From Tomocerus qinae (Eukaryota > Arthropoda > Collembola > Entomobryomorpha > Tomoceridae): a DNA stretch of 64,000 nucleotides. The first letter of the stretch is position 1. Each line of letters opens with the position of its first letter. Position numbers and translations under genes: made by a program. The notes below the pieces were generated by a model, which had not been told where the DNA came from, did not search any database, and saw only the letters and a program-made list of their open reading frames with translations. Shown here one piece after another: positions 12,460-25,037 of this stretch. The stretch spans positions 4,092,001 to 4,156,000 of the forward strand of contig CM034546.1 of NCBI GenBank assembly GCA_020055645.1, given 5' to 3'.

Positions 12460-13060
12460 TTGAACAATAAAAATTGCAGTTTTAAAGATTATGCAATAAA
12501 AATGAAAATCATTTATTCACAAAGGTATGTATTTTTAATATTAGCTTGCATATCTAATTCAAAATTGACTGAAATAAGTTTAGAATTTTTGTGTGCAGAA
12601 ACAATTCATGTATCTGTTAATATATACATCGAGCTGTTTGACGTACTCAAAATCATAAAAAACAAAAAAAAATATAGGGTTATAAAGTTAACTCATACAA
12701 TTCATACATACGAAACGAAACTTACTCCAATTTGAACCAGTGTGTGCATTCTTCAATCATAATGTTACGAAATCGTCTCACAGTTGTAGTTTAATAGGAA
12801 GTGTGTAAATGGTATCATAAATGAACTAGGCCTATTAAATGAAGTTTCTCAAGGCTATTGGGATATGGGCAGTATAATGTAGTACTATACTCGCATACTA
12901 CAAGTAAGTATTTTATTTGTTGCACACGGTGTTATCTATTGTACTATATTTGCCTCCCATACTCAATATTAACGAATAAAGATTTACAAATCAAATGCTA
13001 TCCATTTTACGAATTTATACTTTTGTAAATTTATTACTTGTGCTGAATGACAATTCTTCC
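12460..13060. other. AT-rich spacer, nothing recognised
   Basis: No supportable gene, RNA or repeat. Confidence 0.5.
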
Positions 13061-13064
13061 AAAG

Positions 13065-14350
13065 CTGGTGTACTTTGGGTAGGGATTTACGGGGCTGTAA
13101 AAGAATTAACTTTGGCAGTAAAAAAGTCTTTTGGGCAAGGGTACAATATGCATTAAAACTTAGTATTGACCGCAGTAATTAATATAAAGAACGAAAGGCA
13201 GTAATACGAGTATTAGTGGCTGTAGCACAGAAATTAGCACAAATTAAAAGACTTAAGGCTTTGAATACTCCTTGAGCATACAAATGAATGCACTTCAACG
13301 TGACATAGTGCGATACAGTGATATCTTGCTATCTAATTTACGTCAGATAAGAAATTTAAGGTGTAATTCATTATTTCGTTGGAGTTGGCTTGTATTAGAA
13401 TGTTCCATTAATTCTAAGACTCAGACTAGACTCAGATGTACACTCGATACTTATACTTTACTGAGTTTACTTAGTAGACTGAGTTTTAGTAGAAAATGGC
13501 TTCCCAACTCGCTTATTCTTCCAATTCTGACACAGATTCAGAAATTAAAAATAGTAGCAATAATACCACGAAAAATACTAAATTCACCTGGAAACTTTAA
13601 AAAATAATTAACTGGAAAAAATTGTGATAACAATTCTAAAATACAAAATTTTCTTCCTTTTGCGACTTACGCGCAGCTGAGACATTTAACCTTCAGGTTA
13701 ATGCATATCATTTGGGAAAAAGCAAACCATTTATATACTCACCGAGCCGTCGTCCGGCAACACCATCCTCTACTTTAGCGCGCAGGATGAATCTAACATT
13801 ACAAACAACATGATGTCCACACATTAGAGGTCGTAATCATTGGTACAAATGGACAAAATTTAACGATATTTTGACCTCAGAAACCACAATGTAACACCCA
13901 TGAAAATTATAAAACCTAAACATGTACTTGCCCAATTTACCTAAAAAACTACATGTGTAAGCATACCATAGGTATAGCCAGGATGAATAAATTTCCAACA
14001 ATTCCCCCCAGTGCTAAACAGACACCAATTGCTATAAAACGCAAAGCAGGAAGACCTCGAGGTATACACCTCAAGGTCTAGTGAAGCCCTAGTAAAACCA
14101 TTAATTCAGAACCATTACATTTTGAAAAACGATACTGATTTGACAACAGATTTAATTGTAATTTAATTTTGACTAAATAAAGATCATTTTTGTTACAGCC
14201 ACTACTACTCGTTTTACTGCCTTTCGTACTTTATTTTACAGCCCTGAAAAATTAGACGTACTGCCTATAGTACCCTTGCCCAAAAGACTTTTTTCTACTG
14301 CCAGAGTTACTTCTTTTACAGCCACAAAATCATTAACCCGTGTACTTTAC
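13065..14350. mobile_element. Internally deleted DNA transposon with about 170-bp inverted ends
   Basis: The left arm (about 13065-13240) and the complement of the right arm (about 14165-14350) share long matching blocks, such as GTCTTTTGGGCAAGGGTAC, GGCTGTAAAAGAA and GGCAGTAA. The interior keeps scraps of coding sequence on the + strand. At 13496 a frame starts MASQLAYSSNSDTDSE and ends in FTWKL, like the start of a Myb/SANT-like protein. Near 13983 a 32-residue frame ends in KRKAGRPRG, an AT-hook. This fits a non-autonomous derivative of a transposon carrying a Myb/SANT accessory gene. Target duplication and exact tips were not defined. Confidence 0.7.
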
Positions 14351-14424
14351 ATATACTATCACAGATTTTTTCGGATTCTGATTGAACAAATGATTTCCGT
14401 TACTTGAGGCTTGTCTTTTAGACA

Positions 14425-14533
14425 TGTACAAAATACTATTTACCACTTATAATTGCTAAGTGGTTTTTAATAATATTAAATGCTATTTACCACCACCTAA
14501 AAATTGGTGGTATAAATGAAACTATTTTGTACA
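14425..14533. mobile_element. Small hairpin or MITE
   Basis: The ends TGTACAAAATA (14425) and TATTTTGTACA (14533) are inverted copies around an interior containing repeated TTTACCAC. Length is 109 bp. No target duplication was confirmed. Confidence 0.35.
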
Positions 14534-14977
14534 CTGACTACATGATTGGGGGTAGCAAATAGATTATCGACACAGTGTATGTTATTGTTATGAGTCATTT
14601 TTTTACGACCTATCTGAACTTCTGAAGGGTATGCTATTCTAGTGTATTACTGATTGCTGCTACAGATAAGATGAAACATCAGACTCTTTTGTCTTTTTCT
14701 AACTCCTTTCTCGTTCTTTAGTTTATAGCATTTAAGCAAGCCCAACAAAAAGGATAATCTTTTTTAGAAGAAATACTTCAAAGAGTGTCTAATAATTGTG
14801 GTGATTGTGAGAATAACAGCGAATAAAGATATTTATTAGCACTTTCAGTACATTTAATTGACAGTCAAGTTATATCTGCTTCTTTGTAAATTACATTCAA
14901 TCAACAAAGTTTATAGCTTAAAGTGTATAGCATACCTGTTATTATTATCTTCATTGGGTATTCTAAATTTAGAAAAA

Positions 14978-15879
14978 ATGGATCGTTATTGTTGTTGTTT
15001 AAGTAGTACGGCAAGAATGGTATTTGGAGGTCTCGAAACGCTAAACAAAAGTGTATATTTAGTTATTTCTGTTGTGTTACAGGCAGGGTACGTGCAATTT
15101 ACTTTTTTAAATATCCATTTAAAGTACGTAATGCATAATTATGGTCCTGCATTTTTACCTTTGGTACAGCTCGGATGGATAATTTTAGGGAATGTTGATA
15201 TCGTTTTTTGGGGAGGAAAAACGCCTCTAAAGGGGGAGTGTGATTCTGAAGCGCCTAATAATACAACTAATGAAGCAATACAGCCTGAAGGTTTAATTAA
15301 TATTGACATTAATTTAGTTGTTTATAACAGTTATTTTCTGTTTACTAAAATTTTTGATTATTCGACTTAATGATCATTATTTCAAAAACAAAAAAATTTG
15401 ATTAATATTTTTTTTAAATTTCAGATGAATGCAAAATTTACTTTGTGCCGATTTTTTGCACAGCCTTCCTGATAATGTGTGTCTTGCAAGCCGTGATGTG
15501 CTTTGTTTTGATTGGGGAAATTCGGAAGGTAAATATATAATATAGTTAACTATTATTTCTCTTTTATTTATGTCACCGTCCCTTAAATCTATTTGTTTTT
15601 TCCTCTTTGACTTAATTTTGGACGTCTATACAGAAATCAAGTTGTGTAATTACCAACTGGACGGTTTTCAAAGCTATTTCTTCAGTAATCCTGTTAATTG
15701 TGGCTGGGATCCAATACTATTTTGGAGTATCTAGGGAACAAGTATTTCTTCTTATGGTCGCAATTTTTTTAAATGGCATTTCAACTGTGGCTGAAGATTG
15801 CACGTTTCCTCACCAAAGTGACCCTAATGCATTTTTAACCCATGCAGTATCACCAGGATTCTATCTTATCCCCTATTAA
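14978..15879 (+). CDS. Small multi-pass membrane protein, three exons
   Basis: Exons 14978-15290, 15425-15528 and 15634-15879 join in phases 1 and 0 to give 220 residues. The protein starts MDRYCCC, a Cys-rich cytosolic tip that could be lipidated. It has about four membrane segments: near residues 14-38, 56-78, 112-134, and 152 onwards in exon 3 as one or two helices. A charged, Asn-rich loop lies between the second and third. It resembles the loose group of arthropod tetraspan or MARVEL-sized proteins of unknown function, but no family motif is decisive. The exon 1 donor was chosen at GAAG/gtttaa because it restores frame to DECKIYF; a donor at 15325 is possible. AATAAA occurs at 16137. Confidence 0.7.
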
Positions 15880-16990
15880 TTATTTAATAGCAAGTATGCT
15901 TTAGTTTCAAGAAATTGTTTAAACTACAGTTAACAGAATATATTAATACTAATATTGTAACAAATGATGAAACAAATGATTTTTACTATTTGTATTTAAT
16001 ATTAACAACATGTTTGAGAATATTCATTTTTCCAAATCTAATGACTTATTGACTTATTCTTATTCCTGCAGTGTCAAACCACGAGAAATAATGCCATCAA
16101 TTAAAACTATGTTGTTATGATTTTCAATTTATACATAATAAATTAGTATAGGTACTGGATTTGAGTTACCATATTATGATGATTTATAGAAATTCAATCG
16201 AGTGAAAGACGTTGGAAGTTGGAAGTAATTAATCTTTACATTGTATCGACATAATATTTTATAATAGTTACATTAATTGTAAAATATTGTAATAGATAAA
16301 TAAGGAGACTAATACAATATTATTAACAGCAGACAACAGAAAATTTCTCAAATTTCCTCAAATTATTTATTGCGTTTTCAGACAATTTTTACACATACAT
16401 AAAAGTCAATGCATAGTAAATAATAAGCAGTTAATAATTTTCCGAAGTAATATTATTTGTTAATCATTATAACATATACTAATAGTGGTTTGGCTCAAAT
16501 GTTTGTTGGCCTATGGCTAAAATGGTGTAAAATGGCAAAAATCAAAAATTAACTCTAAGAAAAGCAATTTTGTCCAATAATAACAGTTAGGTGGCGGCTT
16601 AAGTAGTAAGAGTACAAATACAAATCCATTTTGTAATCACCCAACACTTTAAACTCAAAGGTAATTAAGGGACTACTTCGGAAAGTGGTTTTCTTATACT
16701 GTGCCCATTGAGGTATTTAGTAAAGACTCTGCCATTCTCTGAAGGCAAAACTGACAGCGAAAGTCAACCACAGTTAGTGGCTGGCAATAAAAATTTTCAC
16801 AAATATAAAGTCCAATTTTCTGACTCGATAAGAGTAAATCAGCCGGTATGTATTGGAAATCTGACTTTTCTAGTGGAAATCAAACTATACAAAAATTTAT
16901 TTTATTTTTATCAACTCCAAATCTTTTACCTGTGCACATCCATCCACAAGTAGGTATAGAATCTTCTAAAACTTCAGGTCTCCCTTCATG
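15880..16990. other. Convergent intergenic region
   Basis: Holds the AATAAA of the membrane-protein gene (16137-16142, + strand) and that of the fibrinogen-domain gene (16896-16901, read on the - strand). Nothing else is seen. Confidence 0.5.
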
Positions 16991-16993
16991 GAA

Positions 16994-18955
16994 TCAACAC
17001 AAAGGACGAATCTTCATCTCCGTTCTTTTTAACTTGTGCCATCTATTAGAAAACCAAGTTATTCCAACCACACTTAATGGTGACTTTGTCTCTGGGTGAC
17101 GACTGCTTGGGTACATTCCATTAAGACTGACCTACAAAACATGAATTTATTTACCTCTAAAGTAACCGATATCTACTAACAGTGCAGCCGGTAGCTTCAT
17201 TGTACGCGAATCGTTTCTTGAAATAAAATATTTAGGAAGGCCCCTTACCCAATAGCAGTGTCTGAACCAAAATCCATTTGCCTTGTAGTCCACTGAACAA
17301 CTTCCTCCCTCGTCTTCATCATTGTCTGTCTCCGTTGTAGAAAAATTTGCTCCGTTGTGGTATTTCAATCTATTCTCCAGTGCTGAAATCAATTCATTGA
17401 TTAATTTAAATGAGGATTACTGTTTGTGTTAAACTGTTTTGATAGTAAAATCAGAGCTGATGAAATGACTGACTAGAGTTCCATCCGACGTAGCCATCCA
17501 CTGTCAACTTGAAATTTTCTTCCTCTGAAGACACACCGAAAGTGGAGTAATGTGCTTGAAATGATCCGTAGCTTAGTTCCGTGGCTGTGACCAACAGTTC
17601 GTGATTGCAATTTTTAGTCAAATGATGGATGGAATTCAGTCCTAGAGATTATGGGGCAATCAAATAATTTAAAGGAACCAATTAAAAGAATATCGTTCAT
17701 TTTAAAAATGTTTTATTTTTTTCTAAGTTTATTTTTTCCGATCGATGCTGATTTTAATGCTTTTTATCAAAGCTTATTTTATTTTCAACCAAGCTTTTTT
17801 AATAATTACAAATTATTCAGTTCCTTTACTTACCCATCCAATAATCACTATTTGGGTCACCGAACCCGTTTTTGTATCCCGACCAAGTTGTATTGAACAT
17901 GTCCGATCGCTCAGTTTCGGACAAGTTTCCGGGTATTCCCCGTCTTTGAAACACAGTCCATCCTCCACCATCTGTCTCCATATCGCAGTAAACATTTATT
18001 GATTCTCCACTAAATGTTCCATTGTGGAAGGGATATATTTTATATACTCCATTACGAGAATTTTTCAATTTCCATTTGATTTCGTAGCAAGAAGCTAATT
18101 CATTGGTTAAAAGTTCCGCTTCAAACAAGAATTTCAGGTATTACATTATTCTACTGATTTACAAAGCTCCTTCAGTGATATTTGCAATAATAATATCTAA
18201 TTTTTGTCATTAATCAAATAAATAAATGTACCAGGAAAAGCGGTTCCTTTTGGAAGAAGTTCCTGCATAGCAAATATTAAAACAACTGCCATTAGTGTAT
18301 TATTACAAGTATAAATCCATCAGTGTATTAGCTATCAAATATTTTGCATTGTTTGCCAACCGTCGTTTTAGCGAGGGGAATTTCAGAAGTTTCTAAGTTT
18401 GTAATGTTTGCCTCTATGATAAGAGTATTAGAATCCATGTAAGGAATATTTTCTGTGGTATTTTCTACTTCTGATTCTCCGCTTTCCAATTTATTTTTAA
18501 TGTGGTAGCACATTGTTGTCTCCATATTTCCTATGCTGGAGTCTACAATTCTTATTTTGGTTTTCATGTCAACAAAATTTGAATCAGTACATTTAACTGC
18601 AGCTGACTTGTCAATTTTTGTTTCCATCTTGTCCAACTTGACAAATATATTTTTTATTTGATTCTGTAACTCATACATGACAGCTAAAATGTCGTCATTA
18701 GTCGGGCACATCCTACCAAAAGAATCACAACATTTTTCTGTAAATCTGAGTTAGATAGGAATGAATGTGTTGTTCACCATATCATAGCTTTGTTTTTAAA
18801 AAATGAATATCTTAGTGAATATTTATAATACAACAACTGATTTACGTTTTATCTGAGTTTGATGGCAAATTTCCTTGATGATCGGTTACTTGGCCTGACG
18901 TCTTTTGCATGCACCAAACAATGTAGAAAACATAAAGGAGTATTTTTAGTCCCAT
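16994..18955 (-). CDS. Secreted fibrinogen-related lectin with coiled-coil stem, seven exons
   Basis: Exons in order: 18846-18955, 18361-18712, 18232-18262, 17834-18118, 17474-17641, 17249-17382, 16994-17131, for 405 residues. Exon 1 encodes a signal peptide. Exon 2 encodes a helical, heptad-like stem (about residues 38-154) that probably oligomerises. The last five exons make a full fibrinogen C-terminal domain, with the first Cys pair at ASCYEI and VYCDMETDGGGWTVFQRR, the FWMG-like WMGLNSIHHLT, YHNGANFST, the calcium loop DNDEDEGGSC with its paired Cys HCY, and the ending TEMKIRP. Ficolin/tachylectin-type domains bind acetylated sugars, and in arthropods such proteins serve immunity; that role is inference. 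All phases agree. The exon 2 donor (ACG/gttggc) is weak and the 31-bp exon is the least certain part. The same stretch also reads openly on the + strand (16708-17099), but that is a shadow. Confidence 0.85.
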
Positions 18956-18959
18956 ATTC

Positions 18960-21460
18960 TTTTCAAATGGAAACGGAGCAGAACAACAATCTAAAGTGTA
19001 AAACTAAAATTAATTAAAATTAATTAAGTTTCACATTTTTAGCTCGCCTGAGGAAGCGAGCTTATTTGTAATGTGAAGAACTGCCTTAAATTCAATCTCG
19101 AATGTAAAACCTTACAATTACAATACAACAAAACAAAACACAACGAACTCCATCTCTCATGCATGTAGTTATAATTCTGAATTACTGCAGGACAGGCAAT
19201 TTACACATTTATTTAGGGTTCTGTTTGAAACTCAACAGCATACAACAGTATCAGCCAATAATCAAATAATCTACTTTTTGAATGTCCGATGTTTTTTATG
19301 AAATGATGCATAAAGTAGCACTTAATTTGAAATTAACAATTAAATCAAAATCAAGAATTTTGAGCTATATTAACATTGGTTTGAATCATTGAAAAAGTAA
19401 TATTGGATACCATGTCACAAATTGACAATTTACTTTTAATTACACGTTAATAAATTTTTTTTAAAGTTCAATGGATTAATTTCTAAATCATTTCTAAAAA
19501 CGCAAAGAAACACATCATAATTTTTTTTCGCCCATTCCTACAAAACAAAATAAAAAAGATATGCTAGGTACAAAATTTGGAAATAAAATGTACAACCTCT
19601 ATTGGCTTATACGATTATTTTGCTATGCCATATGCCACCAGTGTGAAATAAGATTTCACTGCTTTAAGGTTTTGCCAATAAAATAAAAAAATTGCTTCTT
19701 ACGCTTTTATTGTAACGTGCTACTTTCCCTTTGGATTTGTAAAACAACACAATGGACAATATCGGTTTAACACAACGTAGTCACAGCGTATTTTTTTCGT
19801 TCTGCAACTAAAATAAACAAGGCATTCACTGAAACTGACATGACAGATAGATTTAATGATTTAAGCTGATAAGAGTCATAAAATAGTTATACATGGAAAA
19901 GACGATGCGATGGGTTGATGAACGATGAACCTGACCCCGGACATTATGAAGAGGAGACAACAAGATGCTATAAAAACTAAAGCCTTCAATGCACTTAAAT
20001 GCACATCCCCCATTTCAAATCACTTAAATGTATATCCCCCATTTCAATTCACTTAGATCCAAAACCATTCATGTTACCAATTCACTTAAATTTAAATCTA
20101 GCCATGTCCTTAATTAAATTAAATAATTTTCTCCAAAAATTAAGCCGTTGCCAATATCGCATCAAATGTTGTGCAAATTCTGAGAAATTACAAATGGAAT
20201 AAAATACATAATTGACGAAATGATAAATTTTGGTTGTAGTGACATGACGACCAAATGTCAATTTTAGTGAATATTTTATTATATTTTAAAGGAATGTGAA
20301 CAAATCACCAATAAAGACAACGGGCCCCCTTGAAATTTTGGCATCCAAAAGCAAAAATGGTTGTCTATTAATTTTATTTCGATTACGTGACTGAATGTGA
20401 ATGGAAGCATTGCAAGACTCGGAGATACAGAACTTAACAGCTGCATAATATATGATTTATATTACATTGGACTAGGGCAATAAAGACCTTGACAGCTAAC
20501 AATTAAAAGTTATGGTACATAATAAGGATAAAGGTCATTAATAAGAGTTAAAGCCAACCAAAGCTAAATCAATGTGTTCTTCGCTCATAGCAATGCACCA
20601 AAAAGGTCAAATCATTTTGCTCGCATTCCCACCAACATTGAATTGGCAACTTTTTCCAGATTAAATGCTTGAAGCCTAACTGCAAACTGCATTGTAGTAG
20701 TGATTGTTGTCGTAGTAGTTATTGTTATAGTCAACCGACAAAAATTAGCAACGATATTGGATTTTTCTGTTTCAAAAATTGTTTACATTTGAACTGGGAG
20801 ACATTTACGGCAGAGAAACAAAAATCTGTGTTATCCTAACAATAAAATTTAAACTTATTTTTTATTACAGCATAACTCTTCATCAGAACAGAAGACAGTT
20901 ACGACTATTGCAAATTAATTTGCATTCATAATTTGTTCCTTTTTATAGTGTGTACAATTTAACAAACCTAACCTGGGTGTAAAAGTAAAATAACGACAAG
21001 TTTTTTTTATTAAATATAATGTGAGTTTTCATTTGGAGTAAAGTAAGGATCCGGTCGCATTGCATTGGTGAAAAATTTGTCAATAATTGTGTTCCTATAA
21101 TTAGCTACGATCTTACTAGTAGGCGATTAGTAAATTTTAGAGCATGAAATCGTCCAAAGCACGTTCATAAAATATAGATAGCTGTTTGCCTTTTCGCTCA
21201 GCTTTTTTTGCAAATCAACAAAAATAAACTGATTTGAATGAAATAGTTCGATCTGATAAAAATTTCCAAATGTAATTTATTGAGGTCTGTAATGAATTTG
21301 CACTATTTTCATATTTGTTATTTGCAGCATTTTAACTATGCTTTGTAAATATTATATACTCAAACAGAACAATATAATGAACGAATCTAGCAACAAATTA
21401 ATAAAGAATATGAAATTGAGAAATTAAAAATATTCAAATCAAATGACATCAGCTAAAGGT
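18960..21460. other. AT-rich intergenic region, nothing recognised
   Basis: About 2.5 kb without a supportable gene. A short direct repeat built on CACTTAAATG plus CATCCCCCATTTCAA occurs at 19990-20060. Confidence 0.5.
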
Positions 21461-21463
21461 AGG

Positions 21464-22288
21464 TTAAAATTGTCGAGAAGGAAATCGTCGTTGATTTTGT
21501 GAGTTTGTGTTGGCGAATGGTATTAATTGCAATTGGAAAACTTGAGGAGAAGAGCTTCGGCGCCCCTCACTTCTAAATGCAGGACTTCTCTGATTTTGTC
21601 TCCCACTTGAGGGATTTAAGTAGATTGTTGGGTAGCCTTGCCCGTCTTCTTCAGTAAAATCGTCGCTGTTGAATACCCGAATATTCAGTGGCACTGAATT
21701 AGAGAATGATTGTGGATTTTGTCGACTGAACCCATTATTGCCCCTCCCTCTTGGTCGATTTTGTGGCTGGTTGAAGGGCCTTGCGGTTTGTCCCCTGGGA
21801 AAGAATTGGGTTTGTTGCTGGGGAAAGGGTCTTGCAGTTTGTGCCCTGGGAAGGAATTGATTTTGTTGTTGGCCAACGGGGTTTGTTTGTCCCCTTGGGA
21901 AAAATTGATTTTGTTGTTGACCAATGGGGTTTGCTTGTCCCCTGGGAAAGAATTGGTTTTGTTGCTGGCCGACTGGGCTTGCGGTTTGCTCCCTGGGAAC
22001 AAATTGATTATTTGTAAAGGGTTGGTTGTTGGGAGCTGGTTGAAATTGAGACGGTTGTGCAGGTTGTGCAGGTTGAAATTGTCCTGGGAAGTCTTTAAAA
22101 CCAAAAAATCATTTGTTTATAAAGTTGTTTAAGGTGTAACACTTTTTAATAACAGTTCTTGAAATTTACAATTAATTATTTTTAAACATACCTGATAAAC
22201 CGTTACCGAATTGGGTTTGTCCGTCATCGAATTGTTGGGATAAAGCGTGCCCACACAGGGACAGCAGTATACAAATTGCAAACTTCAT
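21464..22288 (-). CDS. Secreted Gln/Asn-rich tandem-repeat protein, two exons
   Basis: Exon 1 (22192-22288) and exon 2 (21464-22092) join in phase 1 to give 241 residues. Residues 1-17 are a signal peptide (MKFAICILLSLCGHALS). After QFQPAQ-type repeats come about five imperfect 16-17-residue units of the form PRGQTNPVGQQQNQFF (about 21745-22010), then an Arg/Gly patch and a mixed Ser/Gln-rich tail with a short acidic SDDFTEEDG segment. There is no globular domain. Such composition occurs in extracellular matrix, silk-like, cuticle and mucus proteins; the function is unknown. The start at 22288 was chosen because the signal peptide begins there; an ATG nine codons upstream is in frame. Both strands of the repeat are open in several frames, which are shadows. 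Possible AATAAA on the - strand at 21276-21281. Confidence 0.8.
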
Positions 22289-22713
22289 GTTAATTGATAA
22301 TGACCAACTATTCATGGAAAGATCTTCCAAGAAACTGAACAAAATAGTTGAAGGGAAATTCTTTATATACAGTAGATTGATCAAAGCAAGACAAAAAAGT
22401 GCTTGGAAATAAAGTCCAACATTCTCTAAATAAAAGCAATAACTATAATAGTGTAAAATATCAAGTTTTTTACGGGCTCCGGCTACATTCCACTTTAATG
22501 CATAAATTTATGCTAAATTATTGTACGCATGCAGTAAGCAATTCAATATCTTCCTATTTTGGCATCCCTTTCATTTCAGGTTCACGAACGATATCTCTGG
22601 TTCTCCTTGAGATGGTAAGCCCAGTTGACTTTATTACTTTTATTCGCCCAGGAAGGCATTTCAGTTGATCATATTTCAATATATTTACATTATATTATTT
22701 ATTAATTATTCAA

Positions 22714-22911
22714 TTAATTATTACTTTTTAGCTTATTATACTGCTTATAAATATAGGTAGTGTTTATTGCATCTGTAAACTTTTTGGTCTCAGAAACTGG
22801 AAGTACCACTTTGCGGTGATATACCTTATTCGAGTGACTACCCAAATCGACATTTATGAGGAAGTTTTGATATACGTATTGAATGACAGTAAATGTATTA
22901 AAAATTTTCAA
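22714..22911 (-). pseudogene. Possible cystatin-like fragment
   Basis: A 65-residue frame contains VIQYVYQNFLINVDLG followed by VYHRKVVLPV. It loosely matches the inhibitory QVVAG-strand and following hairpin of cystatins (Q-x-V, then a strand ending V-D-x-G, then y-h-x-x-V). The central QVVAG is altered to QYVYQ, no flanking exons were found and the frame could be coincidence. Confidence 0.2.
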
Positions 22912-23084
22912 AAATAAAAAGGAGGGATGGTTTTGACACTACGTGAACAATGTTGGAAGCATCCAAAAAAGATCTATTAAAGATTGTGAGACTTTTAAGT
23001 AAATAGTTAATTAATAAATTAATGTTTGTTCATTTTTTCGTATCAGCAAAAATACTGAAATTTGGACAGAAGTTTTAAATGGTT

Positions 23085-23500
23085 GTAAGGACGCTCATCG
23101 CGCCGGGTTTAGCAACCACATTATGGAACTACCTAAATGCATGTTAAAAATTTTTTACAACTGGCTCTATTCCTCCCGAAGGGTAAGTCCGATTTTTATG
23201 GGACTTTAAATTTTTAATTGTGGACTATCGAGGAACACAAAAGAGCGGCTGGATTTTTGATATCGTTGTTTTTAATGCTTTAAAAAATCAAAATCGGAAA
23301 TACGGTGAGTCAGTTTTAGTTTTTATAAAACGATTTGACGTCCTTGCACCATTTATAGCAACGATTTCAAAAATTTCAGTCCCATAAAAATGGGACTTAT
23401 CCTAAGGGAGAAATAGAGCCAGTTGTAAAACATTTTAATCATGCTTTTGATAGTCTCAAATCCCATGTGGTTGCAATGCAGGCGCGAAGAGCAACCTTAA
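23085..23500. mobile_element. Foldback/MITE-like element with about 115-bp inverted ends
   Basis: The left arm (about 23085-23206) and right arm (about 23380-23500) are imperfect inverted copies. Matching blocks include GCTCATCGCGCC against GGCGCGAAGAGC, GCAACCACAT, and TTTACAACTGGCTCTATT with its complement. About 170 bp lie between the arms. No coding content. Confidence 0.7.
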
Positions 23501-25037
23501 TATCAATTAATACTTTTTATTTTCGATAATTTTTATTGCCAATTTATCGTCAATCGATCATCATCAAACATGTTTTGATTATGGTGACGGAGATAAGCTA
23601 TACAATGGTCATTTCATTTGCATAAGCAAGCTTCGGCTGCAGAGATCTACCGGGTTAAATCTCGGCATTACTAATTTTCTCACTTTTTTTTTATTTTTGG
23701 AGACTTTTTGGAACCCCATATTTACAAAGGATATTACTCATTAATGTAAGGATGGTCTATCGAATGGTGTACATCGTTTTACATTGGTACTTCCACTTGA
23801 TAAGATCCATACGTTGAAAGATGAAATGAAATACCCTTTGCAGAACATGTTTTGTATACCTGTAAATTCTTTATTACGACTTATACTACTCATCATTATT
23901 ATGGATGACACAGATCATGAAAGAAACAAAGCAGATGTTGCATGCTCGCATGACATGTACCATAATTACAATCAATGCTATATAATAAGCAGATGTCTAA
24001 TAAAAGTTTAACAAATGACGCACAGCATAAATAAAGGTAACATAAATTTAACTTCAGCCAGTCAGACTGGACGATAATAAAATATTATAACTTACAAAAA
24101 GAATTTATGCTAATGAAACGCATCTTCCAAGAATCTCTAAAGAAATTATAAACAACTGCTACTTGAACATCATCTTCAGGATCTCACTCGTTTACCGAGA
24201 TACACAGAAATCAAGTTTACTTGGCTGAGATCCAAGTAGACTGAATCTGCTTCTTAATATTTATTTCTTTAATAATAACAAATATTCAGATTGCTTAAAA
24301 AATATGTGTACCTATATATTAAAGGTAGAATAATTTTTACACTAAGTTTTTAAGCCTACTAATAGTTATTAAAAGAAAATTTTTATATTCAAAGCATTTA
24401 CATTGTTCCATTTAGGCAAGTCCTCAAAGTAATTTACTTTTAAGACTAGGTCAAGGCCACCAGTTCCTTCTTCGGCACATAATAGATTAGAAATAGAAAC
24501 CCTAGAGGAGGATTGTAATACAAGCCACTACCAAGTTTGACAATGTTATCATTGCCACAGCACAGACAACTTTGTATGACACAGAGAAAGGTTAAACATA
24601 TTTATCTAATCTGTTATCGATTGGTAAACGCAGAATATGTATGAGCTAAATTTATAAACTTCCCTTATATACGCATACAATAACTATATTATGTTCTCGA
24701 CCCACATAGATATGATTAAAACATGTACACGTTTTATCAGTCATCCCATTTCCAACTGAGTTTCAATCTGTTATGCAGATTTCTCAGTTCAGTACAATTT
24801 TGAGTTCACTTGACTATTGGCCTGCATAATGTGGACTTTATTTGTTGAAGAATTTTAATCTAAATCGTGTAGTTTGAATAATATTAGCATTTTGTGGAAA
24901 TCGTCAACTACTTTTAAAGTAAAGTGAAAAAGAAATTATTTGCCTGTGCAAAACAAAAATGGTCGTGCTAGATACATGCAAATCAAGTGTGATTATATTT
25001 AATCATAAATCCCAAACATAACGCAACGTGATTTATA
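23501..25037. other. AT-rich spacer upstream of the DUF229 gene
   Basis: No supportable gene or repeat. The promoter of the DUF229 gene should lie near the right end but no clear TATA box is seen. Confidence 0.45.

Noticed and set aside
16708-17099. Two overlapping + strand frames
   Set aside because: The second overlaps the last fibrinogen-domain exon on the - strand and the first lies mostly in its 3' flank. Neither has recognisable protein features.
21669-22132. Several + strand and out-of-frame - strand open frames
   Set aside because: Shadows of the Gln-rich repeat; only the - strand frame with signal peptide and phase-matched intron makes sense.
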